A model generated the notes under the pieces. The model was not told the DNA's origin. It worked only from the letters and a program-made list of their open reading frames with translations, and did not search any database. A DNA stretch of 64,000 bases from Polyporus tsugae. Taxonomy: Eukaryota > Basidiomycota > Agaricomycetes > Polyporales > Polyporaceae. Where the stretch lies: contig JAHRBS010000013.1 in the NCBI GenBank assembly GCA_024305745.1, positions 62,001-126,000 on the forward strand, read 5' to 3'. The position numbers and the translations under genes are program-made. Below are positions 46,211 through 58,886 of the stretch, piece by piece (position 1 is the stretch's first letter; each line of letters begins with the position of its first letter).

Positions 46211-46458
46211 GTCTGTGGTCACTTCCGTAACGAACACTGCCGGTTTGGCGAAGATCCACCGCGATTCAACAAATTGCGATCAGCGCAATTTCGATGCACT
46301 CGGAGAGCGCGGCCAGCGAACCCGGGCCCACACGGTCCACGCTACCGGGGGAACACTTCGAACGAAATGCCCGGTGCTCAGCGGCACCATCCGGACGATC
46401 TGCCCCGGCCGGCGGACGTACCCCGCCATCCACGGGGGCTGGCGGGTGAGTGGGAGAC
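46211..46458 (+). repeat. Y1 internal repeat R3, exon-like
   Basis: It follows an intron-like GTGAGT...ACAACAG. It opens CGHFRNEHCRFGEDP, the closest match to R1. It ends GGCTGGCGG at a GTGAGT donor. Confidence 0.45.
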
Positions 46459-46499
46459 ACGCCACCCCATTCGACTCTACTCCGGCTACGTCGACAGGA

Positions 46500-46857
46500 T
46501 CCACTGCGTTTCACTGCGGAGGAATCTCGGGAGCTCATCTGGCGGCACTTCAGCGCGAACCTCGACCCCACGAACAACAACGTCGTGGGATACAACAAGC
46601 GAGCGATCCCGGCTGCGCGACCTCATCAGGCACACCGTCAACTCCGGTTGTGCGGTACTCTGGACCATCGGGAAACGACGGATGGAGGGACGTGCCAGGT
46701 GAGTTAACCGACACCGTCTTCTCGAGGCTGACATATGCTCAGTGCGGGAGACACGCCGCCACCGTCGAGTCCGTTGGACAAATGGAGAGCGTGCGCGATC
46801 GGCGCCGGGAAACACGAGTATACTCACCTGTTAGATACCGCATCGTCTTGTCTATAG
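46500..46857 (+). CDS. Possible C-terminal exons of an unknown Y1 gene
   Basis: After an intron ending CGACAG the frame reads DPLRFTAEESRELIWRHFSA then NLDPTNNNVVGYNKR. A second frame then continues RLRDLIRHTVNSGCAVLWTI and GKRRMEGRA. A GTGAGT...GCTCAG intron (46,699-46,742) joins it to SAGDTPPPSSPLDKWRACAI, GAGKHEYTHLLDTASSCL and a stop at about 46,857. The frame change near 46,585-46,605 is present in Y2 too, so it is an old break or a missed intron. No domain is recognised. Confidence 0.25.
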
Positions 46858-47719
46858 ATTTCTCGACTAGCCCGCTGCGCCGTTACTGGTGGTCAATATA
46901 TTTTTGCCGCGCAGAAGAGCTTGGCTGGGTGACGTACCACACTTGCACCACTTGCCGGCGAGCCGACTGGGACCGATGTCACGATGATCAGCATGTGGTT
47001 TCGCTCCAGGAGACCGTGTACGTATACTTACATACTTCTTTTGGGCGCGTCTAGGCACATCACGAAAAGCCGGGACAAGCGAGATCGCACCGCTGAAACT
47101 TGGATGATCAGGTCCAGACCGTGCGTATCTCGTACTGAGTCCTGACGTACACAAGTATCATGGCCGTCCAACCGATGCCCGCCGCACCAGGGACTGCGAA
47201 GTTTGAACCCGGACAGTGAGTTAGCCGCGTCCTTGTCAGCGTCGATAACCAAGTTGACGCACCGTTGAACAACAGCTCCGACAATCGTATCCGAGGTGCG
47301 CTGCGGAAGGACATTGTCAGCACCATTCAACGATACACATATCGGATCTGAAACGAGTGGCGGAACTCGGTGACAAGGCACGGGCCCCACGTCGCCAGTT
47401 TCAGACGGCCGCAAGGGATTGAAAGTTAAAACCTAGCTCACCGACAGCGACCCGGAGATCAAACCAGTTTCTCGGGCTGCTCTCGCAACTTGAAGGTGTG
47501 CGCCGATTGGCCCGTGGAGGGACTCGCGAGTGCGGGGCAGGCACGAAACGCAAGCGGTCGATTAGTAGGTTGCGGGGAGTAAGGAGGGTAGCAGACAGCA
47601 GATCGGGCTGTGTCGACGACGACTCGGAGTGGATGGTGAGTGGACTTGAACAGCGCTGCACTTGCAATTACTTATGCATTTTTCGCCATGGCCCGTGCAC
47701 GAAGTTCCACACGCACAGA

Positions 47720-48560
47720 CCCTCCGATGGGGCCCCGAAATCAGAGCCTGACGGACGTGGCCTCGACTGCTTGGGCTTGCGGACGAGGCGGGCGGGACAA
47801 GTGGCATACGGACGGACGGAACACCGGCGCTGCGATGCGTGGTTATGCGCAAGGTTCTGGGCGCGCTTGTGATCGGGCGCGGTTCAACAAGCGGTCCGCA
47901 AATTACATCCCCCAGCCGATATTGGGAGCTCTGATCGGATGCTGTCTGGATCGTGGGGTCAGCGAATGCGCTTCCGGGTAAGTTCAAGTTAGTCATTTGT
48001 TCGGCGGCGGTGGCGACGGACTCCGATGCCAGTGTAGCTAACTAACAAACGGTTGGCCCGGGATGATGCTGAGCTCACGGTGGTCGGCGGCGACCACTGG
48101 CACGACCCAGCAGGACACCAGGAATGTTTCAAGAGCCATGGAAATCCGGGGTGTAAAATTGCAGCAGGACAAGGACAAGTCGTCTTTGTCTGCACTAACA
48201 GAGACGTCGATGGGTAAGTTCCACAGAATACGTACCAGTATCTTCCACTCACAGCACACGCATCCTCTATTATTTTCCCACTGGTCGCTTCTCCGTCTGA
48301 TGCAATTTTCGCTTGAGCATTCGCTGGCAGATAATAATAGTTGAATATTGGCCGCGATTCTTGACTTGCCCGTTGTGTGAAGATCGGGCCGAGTGGCACC
48401 ATGCCCGAAGTTATGTGTCCAGTTCGCACACACGGCAAGCCCGGATGCCGATCGCCTTGTGCAGCTCCAACGACAACTGCAATTATCGATGTTTGGCTGG
48501 CGAACCATTTGTCGCGAGCGTGAAACAATGTAGCCTAATAACATTCACTGATGTATGCTA
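47720..48560. other. Y1 open segments of undecided strand
   Basis: On the plus strand a frame reads LTVVGGDHWHDPAGHQECFK, SHGNPGCKIAAGQGQVVFVC and TNRDVDG before a GTAAGT. On the minus strand 48544-48038 is open for 168 codons, ending VVAADHRELSIIPGQPFVS. Splice-like sites exist for the plus reading. Neither shows a known family, and the few Y1/Y2 differences do not favour one strand. The Y2 equivalent is 59,742-60,583. Confidence 0.25.
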
Positions 48561-48715
48561 ATCTATAGTAGCATGACAGAACAACCACCGTGATTAACAA
48601 CAACAGCAAGCAGTCAAAGACCTCTGTGACCGACGTCCCCTAGTAGTAGCTTCGGATGCACTCGCCATAGACAAGCCAGGCCGAGGTGGAATGACGGTCC
48701 AAACCCGCCTGCAAC

Positions 48716-49207
48716 CTAGTTGTCCCACTCAACAGGGACGTACCATGGCATCGTCGGGCCAGTCTCGGAGTGGCCGCGGAGAGCGAGGTTGTACGGGTTT
48801 GTCTTGTAGCGGTAGCGGCCGCGCCCGATGTCCGACTCTCGGCCACCTGGACGCTTGCGATGCCACGCACTTTGGAGCTGGAGCGAGGTGTTTGGCATCA
48901 AGCGAAGCTGCAATTTCCGCTTGGTGTCCGTGATTGGGACGAACCTCACTACGCCGGTGACCCCAGAGGTGCTCGAGGTGCGTGAGGACTGGAGTTCCAC
49001 CACGGATATGTGCGCTGTGCACGGAACATGAAACATATCACGACAGCCCTGAAGATAATCTGTTGGGAAGTGCTGTCCACTGCTCGACTCCAAAACACAC
49101 CTTGGGATAAGGTTTGTGTTTGCGGCTCGGTGTGGCACCGAATAACAATGTTTTTGGAATGGTGAGACATATTGGTAAGAAGCGAGCGGCGGAGGGATAT
49201 GAAACAC
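48716..49207 (-). CDS. Hypothetical 163-residue open frame in Y1
   Basis: The frame is identical in Y2 (60,738-61,229). It reads HISVVELQSSRTSSTSGVTG, then FVPITDTKRKLQLRLMPN and ends LRGHSETGPTMPWYVPVEWD-N. The C-terminal half looks protein-like; the antisense strand is also open. No family is recognised. Confidence 0.25.
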   Translation of the reverse strand: MFHIPPPLASYQYVSPFQKHCYSVPHRAANTNLIPRCVLESSSGQHFPTDYLQGCRDMFHVPCTAHISVVELQSSRTSSTSGVTGVVRFVPITDTKRKLQLRLMPNTSLQLQSAWHRKRPGGRESDIGRGRYRYKTNPYNLALRGHSETGPTMPWYVPVEWDN

Positions 49208-50650
49208 GCGCTCGGACCATGCCCGGCACTTTCAAATTGCGATCGCGCATGGTGGCCATGAATCGAAGGTTAGGTGATTCACACTGCTTCCATGACCTTG
49301 GCTCGTCCGACTCCGGCTGCATGTACCCTATATCTACACTGTGACAAGCCCTGGTTTACATGAGGTGCAGAGAATTGCGGTGAGAAGTGAATGCGAGAGG
49401 AATCCCTGGGCAAGCAGTGAACCACTGCATGCCCCCGGGTTCCTCCCACACTCACTTGTCGGAACACGGAAGTCGCTGTAAGAAACCAATAAATGGCTGG
49501 GCACGTAAGAGTCCAGACTTTGGGTGAAAAAGCAAGTCAAGCGAAATATGCGAGTAGAGGGAAATTCTTGATCCGTGTGAGATAGTATCTGTGAAGAAGG
49601 TTAGCCGGAAGTCGAGGCGCTGCAACTGCGGCCTCGCCAACTGCGGATGTATCTGCACTTGATTATTACAAGCGGACGGAGCTCTCCACTCGGCTCCTTG
49701 GTGATGTGCGAGTTAAGTGTTTCGGACTATATCTATCGTGTTCCAAGCTCTGTGACCCCCTTCTACCTCTCTTCCGACACCCCCATCCATGCACGATCAC
49801 TGCCTCAGGCCGGCCGCCTCCCATCCGGCCCATGCAGCTGACGGCGATGGAGTCGCAGCAAGTCCACTATCACAAGCATTGGGTGAGTCCCATGTCTGCG
49901 GTGTCTTTCATGCCATTGATAACTGACCTTGCCACTCGCACACTGGCAGACCGCCCTCTTTGACTTGCGGTTGAAGGTAGGCCGGGGTGTCAACGTTTCA
50001 ACTGCCACAGCGCGGATACTTTGCAGTACGTTGCTTGTTCGATTGGACAAACATTCTCACGCCAATGCTCGATTTACAGACCAGATCCAGCGCTGATGCG
50101 TGGCTGAGCCGCGACCCACGATGTGATTCTACGCGGATTTGATGAAGGTCCTAGCGCTGTCTGGGTGGTGGCGGATATGTCAGGCATGGCGGGCACTCGA
50201 TCACTCGCCAATTATGGTACGTGCTTTGAACCGCGCTCGAGCTTAACGTCTCCGACTTATTGTTATTCCAATACGTCTAAACCCACACCCCTCAACCCCC
50301 CGAATGCACGGAATTTATTCACAGCTGGCAGGATGTTGCCCCTGGGCCCAAGTGCCTGACAAGGGGCCGGTGTTCAATTTCCACACGAAGACAAGTTAGC
50401 TGGCTGCGGCGGCAAGCGGGACTTGGGGCGGATGCATTGGCGGTAAGTCGAGTTTCACGCATTCAGGGGCGGCAGGTGCTCATTAAGCAGTCTCACGAGC
50501 ACTTGGAACGGTATGTACGTTACAATCACATTGTATATGTCGACACTGACTGAGGAGGTTGCCAGATGCTGCAAGTTCACACAGCGCGAGTCACCGCTGG
50601 CAATCTACGTTCGTCGGCAGAAGGACTCAACAATCGCACGCACGCGGCCG

Positions 50651-50985
50651 GACGGACCAGGCTCGAGATAGTGACGGGAAGTGGGTAGTTGGAGTAGGAC
50701 ACGGACGAGGTGGTCCTTGGCGCTCCGCCGGCCCGGAAAGATGTTCGCGAGTTCGAGCCTCGCAGAGACACGATATCCTGCATAAGTATTTACACGCACG
50801 CAGCTCGACAGACCAGGCTCAAGACAGAGACGGGAAGAAGAGGCTGTTGCTTCGACCAGTACGTCCACTATGTGGTTGGAGTAGGACTGGCGAGCGATAG
50901 TCGTTGGCGCTCCGCCGGCCCGGAAAGGTGTTCGCGGATTCGAGCCTCACGGAGACACTATCCTGCATGGATATGAAAGAGAAAA
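50651..50985. repeat. Tandem pair of about 156 and 179 bp repeats in Y1
   Basis: Each unit starts near GACGGACCAGGCTCGAGA/GACAGACCAGGCTCAAGA. Each contains GCTCCGCCGGCCCGGAAAG followed by TTCGAGCCTC and a TATCCTGCAT-like end. In unit 1, GCGAG-TTCGAGC-CTCGC could form a tRNA-like T arm. The Y2 copy is at 62,673-63,007. It might be SINE-like; no full tRNA fold is found. Confidence 0.5.
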
Positions 50986-51716
50986 GTACGTACCCTGTAA
51001 TCTGAGCACTCGGGGCGAGTCTGACGTCTTGGCAGCGTCCATGCCTGAGTTCATGCGGGGCAGGGATGACTTGGGGCTCACCTAGAGAAGACTTGACCGG
51101 TGGCGGAAGGGGATTGCACTCGTGCGCTCCGCCGGCCTCGTTCCATTTGCGGCTCAAGGTTCGCGACTCGCGTGCGGCACTCATGCGGGATGCGACTCGC
51201 GAAGACCGACTCGCTGCGTTCAAGGACTCACCTGGGACACATCGTCACGGAGGGCTCGCCGGCGTCGACATCGTGTCTGCCAGTCCATCCACGGACACTG
51301 ACAGGCGCAACAATCTGGTATCAGGTACGTACCAGTGTGATAGCTTTACTCCCTAGACCAGAGAGAACCACTGCGCGTGGCAGCGCGCGCTCCGAGTGCT
51401 CTGAAGGCAGATCCGGCGGGTGAACTGTGTTGAGGGGGATGTGGTGCATGTAGCAGACGGGATTCGAAGTGGGCATTGCACGTAGCACGGACACCGAATC
51501 CACGAGCGAGGCGGGGGTAGTTGTGCAGAGCAGAGAGACGTGTCAAGCGAGACGCGAGGCGGGACCGGAAGAGCGGAATAGGCGCTCACGGACCTGGTGC
51601 TCCGTCTTCTGTGCTGTACGCCGACACTACCGTACTATACCGACACCACTGTACTGTACCCACTGTACTGTAGCCCACTGTACTGTAGCCCCCAAAGCTG
51701 CACAAGTCCACCATTA

Positions 51717-54700
51717 TCAACGGCCCTTTTCGTGTCTTCGTCTCTGCCCGCACACCGGCGCAGCCTCAGGTGTCGCCATCACAGCCAAGAAGTCCGGGTG
51801 CATAAAATATATTCCTCCATGCTGTGTACATGCTACACCGCCACTGTCCCCATCCCCCACCTCCGGCAAGCTGTCCGCATACCGCCACCCCCTCAGCTCC
51901 GGCACACCCACGCCCCTCACCCCGACCATCTCGCTCTTCAGCGCAAGCTCCGCGCACATCCCACTCGCCCCCAGCTGCGCCATCGTCCCGACCGGCTCCC
52001 CGTTCCACGTCACCCGCACCACCTCGGGCGGGGCGAACACCATCAGCGGCACGCTCGCGTTCAGGTCCCCGACCAGCGCCAGCGTCTTCGTCCTAGTCTT
52101 CCCGTCGTCTGCATCCGCCGCGACGAGCGACGCGTTGCGCACCAAGTACGGCCCGCCCACGAGCACGCTCACGTTCGTCCCGAACTGCCAGAACCCCTCG
52201 AGCCCCGGAACGGTGTCGGCTTTGGGTGTCTCGGAGCGGATGGCGGGCGGTGCCCAGAACATCGCGGCGGTCGTGGCGTCTGCGTACAGCACCAGCTGCA
52301 CCGCCGACTCCCATACCGTGATCAGCCCGTCAACCCCGGGGAGGACCGTCACCGTCGTCACGCTGTTCGTCGCGGCGGACTGGAACTGGACGAGAGACGA
52401 TGACGCGCGGACGCCGCTGTGCCCGGCGGGGGTGAACGCGAACTCGTGCGACTGGTCGGCATGGCCGTAGAGGAAGAGGACGTCCCGCGCGCCGATCGTG
52501 CCCGCGAAGAAGACAGAGGCGGTCGTGTAGAGGAGCGCGCCGCGTGCGCCGAACGTGTAGTCGGTGATGATGAGCTTGGACTGGCGGCCGTTGAGCGCGA
52601 TGCCGCCCGTCGTCGTGGGGATCGTCAGCGTGCCCTGCGATGTGCGGAGGGAGACCGTGAATGCGATGTTTGCCCTGTTGACAAGTGAGATGAGCGAAGG
52701 CAATGGAGAAAAGAACATACGTCGATGTAGAATCATTCTGGCGGGTGATGAGGAAGCCAGTGCTGGAGTCCGGGTTCCTGAGGTACGTGCCGTACGCCAG
52801 GCTGTTGTTGATCGTGATTCCAGGAATGCCGGTCGCAGACTCTCCAACCCAATCGGTCTTGCAGAATTGAGGAGAGGAGCGCAGGAAGATGCCCTGATGC
52901 TTCACCTCGTCGTACTTGTCCGTGAGCAGACGAGTCTCCCGGATCGGCGACCCGTAGTCGTAGCTACGAACGTAATCAGACAACTTCCGAAGAGATCCCG
53001 GTCGACGCATACACGCATACCTTGTATACACCCCTGGGAAAGCGATGCCGCCCCAATTCGTCCCTCTGCGCATTCTGGTCAACATACTAACCCAGTAGAT
53101 CAAACACAACTCACCCATAAAACATGTAATAGCTAATCAGCTTCGCGTTACCCGCCCAATTGTGCTTGTAAAACACGTCCTCAAAGTACGGGCCCGTCAG
53201 GACAGCGCACGCGTCGTAGCCAGGGCCCGCCCAAGGGTCAAACGCACCGCCCTGGAACTCGGGCATGTACCACGGCTGGCTCGGATTCACCTTCGCGTGG
53301 TATTGGTGGAAGTTCGTCGATACGTTCTTCCACACGTGCGGGTTCGAGCAGTCGAATGCCTGCGGGTATGCGTCCTGCGTGTCGGGTGAGACATCCGTGT
53401 GTATGACAAACGAAAAGGGGGACGTACGAGGCCGTAGATGTCAACGGAACCGGTGCCGTTGACAAAGGCCTGGCGTTCATTGGGGTCGTTGTATGTTCTA
53501 CAAGCGCAGCGCGTTAGTATGATGCGCGTACAGAGACAACCCGGTGAAAAGCTCACAGAGGGATGACGATACCGCCTTCATGGTACTGATCCTCGAGCTG
53601 CTGGAAGTAGAGCTGGTGCGTGATGCTCTGAGAATACTCATTATCTGGCCAATCTTCAGCTCGTATTCCAAATCGAGGATCCTCGACGTGCACTCACCAA
53701 TCTGGATAGCTGCACGGAGAAACGAGGCGCATCGCGTGAATACCGAGTGGAAGCGACCCAAGACTGCGATACGTACCGATCACTGGCCCGCCTTTGGTGA
53801 CCTGATAGTCGACAGTCTCCTTGATGACTCCGTCGATGTAAGGCTCGTACGCCTCAGTCCAGTCAGTCGCGTTCGTCCTGACGGTGCCCGCAGTCTCGGT
53901 CGTGATCCAGTGGGCGATGCCGCCTGCAGACGTCTCCGCGTTGATCTGCCGCAGCGAGCACGATGCCGTCAGTCCTCGCACTGGCGTGCCTGAGCGAACG
54001 ACACGACCGGAAAGGCGGGTGTTTCGGGAGGAGGGCGACAGTGTGGAAACTTCAAGTTTCTTGGAACGGGTTGGGGTGTGTGAGTCCATAAAGGGGAAAT
54101 CTTGGGAAAACTGGCTGGAAACGGGAGACATTGTCCCGATACCCCATAGACTCGTAACCAGCCCTTTTGGAACGCGTCCCGAAAAAGAAAACAGCCTGAG
54201 GACAAGGGGACGGTTCCAAAAGGTCTGGTGAATTTTGTAGAGACGGGTGCCAGTGGGGGATTGTCACGCCCACGTGAGTTGAGGCGCGCTGTGCCCACCT
54301 TTTTCCCTGCCAATCCAGGCTGCTACATCCGAAAGAGGACATGAACAGCAGGGTCAGAACACGATAGCCTCCTGCTCAGAACTAGCGACGCGCGCGCGCG
54401 GTGTCCCAATAGTTTAGAGCAGTGTCGTGCCAGTGCTTCCCGCTCGTTGCCCAATTGCGCGCATACATCTGCTGGCTTTGAGGCCAGTCACCTCCGCCAC
54501 TATACCCTGATATATGCGCATGCGGGTTAGAGGGATCGCGCCCACCCTTTCCCCCTGAGACAACGGCGCGGTCTGGCACGAGTTGCATCTCGCGCATATC
54601 CTCCTCAGCCGCCCGCTAGCGTTTGGGTGCGAGCGACGTCGGCGTTCAACGTACACTCATACGCGAACCCACTAAACCTGCCGGCTCGCACGCACATCCA

Positions 54701-55921
54701 CCCAAAACGTCGTCCCAATTTGGCGTAGTGCTGCCTTGCCTGCAGGGGCAAGGAGCAGAGGACGCGTGTGTCACGCAAAGTGACAATCCCCCTCTACAAA
54801 AGTCACCAGACGTTATAGGGTGTGTCTCTGCTCGGGTTTTTCGCTCTCCGCCCGAAACTCTGACCCGGGCAGAGACACACGCTATGACGGATGCAGTTTC
54901 GAGACTAGGAAACGACATGTTTCCCGAACCCCGAAACGCCCTAGAAACTATCAAGAAACTTGAAATGTCCAAAGCAGTTTCCCCCCTAATCCCAAGACAC
55001 GGGCCTGCCGTGCCGGTCGTGCTATTAGCATGAGCATTCATTGTACACTTACGTAAGGACCTGCCCCGAGGACTGTCAGCGACGAAGACACGGAATGGAA
55101 ACAGGCCGTTCACCTGGGCGCAGGACGACGAAGATGCCTGCCTCGCTGGCCGCCTCATAGATGGGCTTGAGAGCCCGCCAGTCGTCGAAGTCGACTACCC
55201 CGCGGGAGGGGTTGGTGAGGCCCACTATGACGGCGTCAGTGCTTCCGAGTCGCACCCAGGTTCAAGTTCATGGAGGACGCACTGTGGACGTATATGCTGC
55301 ATCCAGGAGTGACTCAGCCCGCATACATAGCACTAATTGCGCATGTACGAACCTGACGCCGTTGAGGCCAGCGGCGACCATCTTCTGGAAGATGTCGAGC
55401 CAGAGCTCGCGCACGGGAAGCCGGAACGTGTGGAATTCGCCCGAGCTGATCGTGCACGGTCAGCGCAAGCGCAAGCATGACGTCGATCTGTAACTCAACA
55501 CTCACTGGAGGAAGACGCGCTGATCGTGGATCCATAGGGTGTAGTTGTCCCATTGGACGACATCAGAATAACCGGTGGACTGGCGAGGCGGGTCGACTGC
55601 TGTTGAGGGCGTAGTCAAGGGCCACGTGAGGAGGACGAGACAGAAGGTGAGAATGGCGGGCAGTGCCCAGGACGGGTAGCGACGCAAGAGGAGCATGTCG
55701 GACAGAGTCTGCTTCCACGTCCTCTCGGGCTGGAGGAAGCCATGGTGTGCGGCTTTATAGTGGTCCGAGGGGGCTCCAAGTCCAGCCTTGCAGTTGCCGT
55801 CATGGTGTGCTGGAAGAGGAGCATATGATGATGGAAGAGGTTGTTTTTCGCATGTCGCTATGTGGGCATACGCGAGGCGAGGGTCATGAGTTTGTTGTGG
55901 GCGCGGACCGGGGGGATCCAT
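51717..55921 (-). CDS. GH35 beta-galactosidase B, 3'-truncated, chimeric C-terminus
   Basis: Near-identical to GH35-A from the N-terminus ([20 protein letters not shown], membrane segment, [27 protein letters not shown]) through the central beta domain to [10 protein letters not shown]. There homology to GH35-A stops (near 51,855) and the frame runs into Y1-derived DNA. It adds about 45 unrelated residues beginning [14 protein letters not shown] and ending QRRRHEKGR, with a stop at 51,717. Roughly the last third of the enzyme (the KVQGKLGG and GWHLPGFDT domains) is missing. Both catalytic Glu regions remain and no frame break was seen, so a shortened product is possible. The intron insertion and the GPY micro-exon (55,053-55,060) are kept. 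Confidence 0.8.
53996..55030. mobile_element. Intronic TIR element, GH35-B copy
   Basis: It has the same position, ends and flanking TGAGC (53,991-53,995 and 55,031-55,035) as the element at 35,488-36,500, and is about 20 bases longer through small indels. Its hairpin is at 54,811-54,889. Confidence 0.65.
54811..54889. repeat. Hairpin in the intronic element, GH35-B copy
   Basis: The arms match those at 36,287-36,364, with small changes only in the loop. Confidence 0.6.
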
Positions 55922-58528
55922 CGCATTCTCGAGTGGTCGTCCACGGCGGAGGACAACCACACGTTCGCGACCCGGGACACCGGATCTGGATCCGGGGACA
56001 TATCGGGATACACGGTCACATGGGACGGCGCCTTCCAACGTCGACGCGTCAAGCGCCGTCCTTCAGCTTCAGCCTTGCCAACGCCTTCCCCAGCCCCGGT
56101 TTCACAGGCGATCGCAGGCGTGGATAGTGCTCCCTCCGACCGACCTTCCGCCTCTGTCAGACTCTTTCCCCCTCATGTTCGCCTTCGACGCTCTTCCGAA
56201 CAATTATTTTTGCCTGTCGGGATCCCTATGCGAGCCTCAAACCACGCTCACCACGGCTGCAAGTATGCCGTACAAGTTCCTCGCTCCGCACTGCTCTCAC
56301 TGGCATACGCGACTCGCCTTCTCGCACCTCAGACCTCTCGCTTCCGAGTCTCGGTCTGGCCGGCGAAACGGCACAGTGCGCGCCGCCGCGCTGCTCCCTT
56401 CGCCCTCTGGTGAGCCCCACTCCACCTCCCTCTGGCCATCGCGCGTTCACACCGCCTATGAACCGGGTGTTCTCAAACGTCCACTCAGGTACAGGAGACA
56501 CGTGAACAGCCATCAAGACGGTTGTCAGCGCTGTGCAGAGCACGGGAAGCGTCGATGTTGCGCACGCACGGGTACCTCTGTAATCGTGCGAGGTACGTGA
56601 AATCTCGGCTCTCTGGCGCCACCGAGCCTCGTACTGACCCGCCTAACCTCCAGCATCACAAAACCAGCAACCTGGACACAACGCAGGCCGGTGGAGATGC
56701 GAACACCGCCCACGGCCCCGTCCGCTGGAACATGTCGCCTCCCCCGCTCTGGATACGAACGGCACGGCCTCAAAGCGACGGCGCCCTGGACGCATTATGT
56801 ACGTGCCTCCCCACAATCGAGCGGGTGGGCCCCAGGGGTGGAACCCTTTGTAACGTTCACGGCCGGTTTGCCAGCGAACAGCGCTCGTTCTGAAAACCGG
56901 CGACATCGTCGATTTCATGGGCACGCCGCCACCAGTCACCCGCTGCCGCCCCGCCACGACCAGGTTGTCTGGAAGGTATGTCCGCGGCGTTCATCTGGGC
57001 CTGAGCGAACCTCACAAAACTGCCAGGACGATCGTGGAAGCCGTGCACGATATTCTGCGGGACCCTTTGCCCGCAATGCGCCGGTAAGTCGTCTGCTACT
57101 CGTCTCCAAGGCGCCGCACCGTGTTCTAACCGACTCAATATAGTCTCTGATCACTTACGCAATGAACACCGACGGCTCTGCGAAGATCCAACCCCGGAAA
57201 TCGCGTTTGAGGCGATTTCGTCGCACTCAAAAAGTGCGGTCGGTAAACCACACTCCCCACGCCCGGTGCGGCCGGACAACCACTTCAAACGACGTGTATG
57301 GCTCTTGGATGGGCCGTACAGACGGGTTTGGACGGCCTCAATCGCGGTCTCACAATCGCTTCAAACGACCGCCGTAGACGCGCCGACACCGGGACCAGCA
57401 TATCTCCTCCCAAACACATCGGGGCGACGCAGCAGCTGGTCGACCCTGCCGTCCGTAGCTCTGATGGTCAGGATGCCGTGGATGGTGGCCGGCGAGAGCG
57501 AGGACCGCACCGCCGCCAGCATAAGTGTCCCAGAGTGATACCAGGACACGCGGCGCGCGACAAGTGTTCGTCGGCCGTCAGCCACGACGACGGCCGCCAG
57601 ACAACATGCCGGCGCGATGATAGGGACACCCGACGAGTCCGAAGTCACTGCCGTCGCGTCGGGATTGGCGGTGTGGGGAACAACCGGTCGTGTCTCGTGC
57701 GCGCCGGGTGAGTAAACTGCGAATATCTCCCGTGTCGGGTGTCAGAACTCATGTTACCACCCTCAGGACGACCAGCGACTATCTCCGCATCCAACGCCGC
57801 CGGTTTGGGGACGACGGTACAAGATCTCAAGAATCGCGTTTTCGAACACGCTCGGAAGGCGCGGTCAGCAAACCCGACTCCCCCACGCTCGGTACGGCCG
57901 ACCGAACACTTCCAATGAAGTGTCTAGTCCATGGACGTGCCGTACGAACGGTTCTGGACCGCCAGAGATGCCTTCTCAAGTTCGGCATGTAGGCGGGCAA
58001 TGGGACGCGCACCGAAGACCGGAGCCTGTCGGTCACGACAGCGATGCCGGCTGCCCTCGACATCTCAGACATGAACGAGGCAAGCACGGACGACGTCCGT
58101 GGAGAACAGCCGTCGCCACGCCCGGAGCAGCCGTCGATGAAGAGACGGTTTACATATCGTCGACGCGGGGTGAGTAAATGTAAATGGCACTTAACTCCCG
58201 CGCCGTGCGGCAGAGCGCATGCTGACAACTCGTACAACAGTCTGTGGTCACTTCCGTAACGAACACTGCCGGTTTGGCGAAGATCCACCGCGATTCAACA
58301 AATTGCGATCAGCGCAATTTCGATGCACTCGGAGAGCGCGGCCAGCGAACTCGGGCCCACGCGCTCCAAGCTGCCGGAGGAACGCTTCGAACGAAATGCC
58401 CGGTGCTCAGCGGCACCATCCGGACGATCTGCCCCGGCCGGCGGACGTACCCCGCCATCCACGCAGGCTGGCGGGTGAGTGGGAGACACGCCACCCCATT
58501 CGATTCTACGCCGGCTACGTCGACAGGA

Positions 58529-58886
58529 TCCACTGCGTTTCACTGCGGAGGAATCTCGGGAGCTCATCTGGCGGCACTTCAGCGCGAACCTCGACCCCAC
58601 GAACAACAACGTCGTGGGATACAACAAGCGAGCGATCCCGGCTGCGCGACCTCATCAGGCACACCGTCAACTCCGGTTGTGCGGTACTCTGGACCATCGG
58701 GAAACGACGGATGGAGGGACGTGCCAGGTGAGTTAACCGACACCGTCTTCTCGAGGCTGACATATGCTCAGTGCGGGAGACACGCCGCCACCGTTGAGTC
58801 CGTTGGACAAATGGAGAGTGTGCGCGATCGGCGCCGGGAAACACGAGTATACTCACCTGTTAGATACCGCATCGTCTTGTCTATAG
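58529..58886 (+). CDS. Possible C-terminal exons of an unknown gene, Y2 copy
   Basis: Y2 copy of the Y1 segment at 46,500-46,857, with the same introns and the same frame change. Y1/Y2 differences here are very few. Confidence 0.25.

Larger units (their letters stand above)
44106..51840. repeat. Block Y1, first copy of the 7.7 kb tandem-duplicated region
   Basis: It is colinear with Y2 (56,126-63,850) at an offset of about 12,022 bases. From about 46.7 to 51.45 kb the copies differ only at scattered bases and small indels (for example 7 bases missing near 59,165). In the first 1 kb there are many indels and substitutions. No known domain is recognised on either strand. Splice-like signals, branch-like CTAAC words and partial open frames suggest one or more real or decayed multi-exon genes. 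Separate entries describe the internal repeats and best open segments. Confidence 0.85.

Noticed and set aside
51469..52470. 333-codon plus-strand open frame over GH35-B
   Set aside because: It is antisense to the conserved GH35 frame, caused by strong third-position GC.
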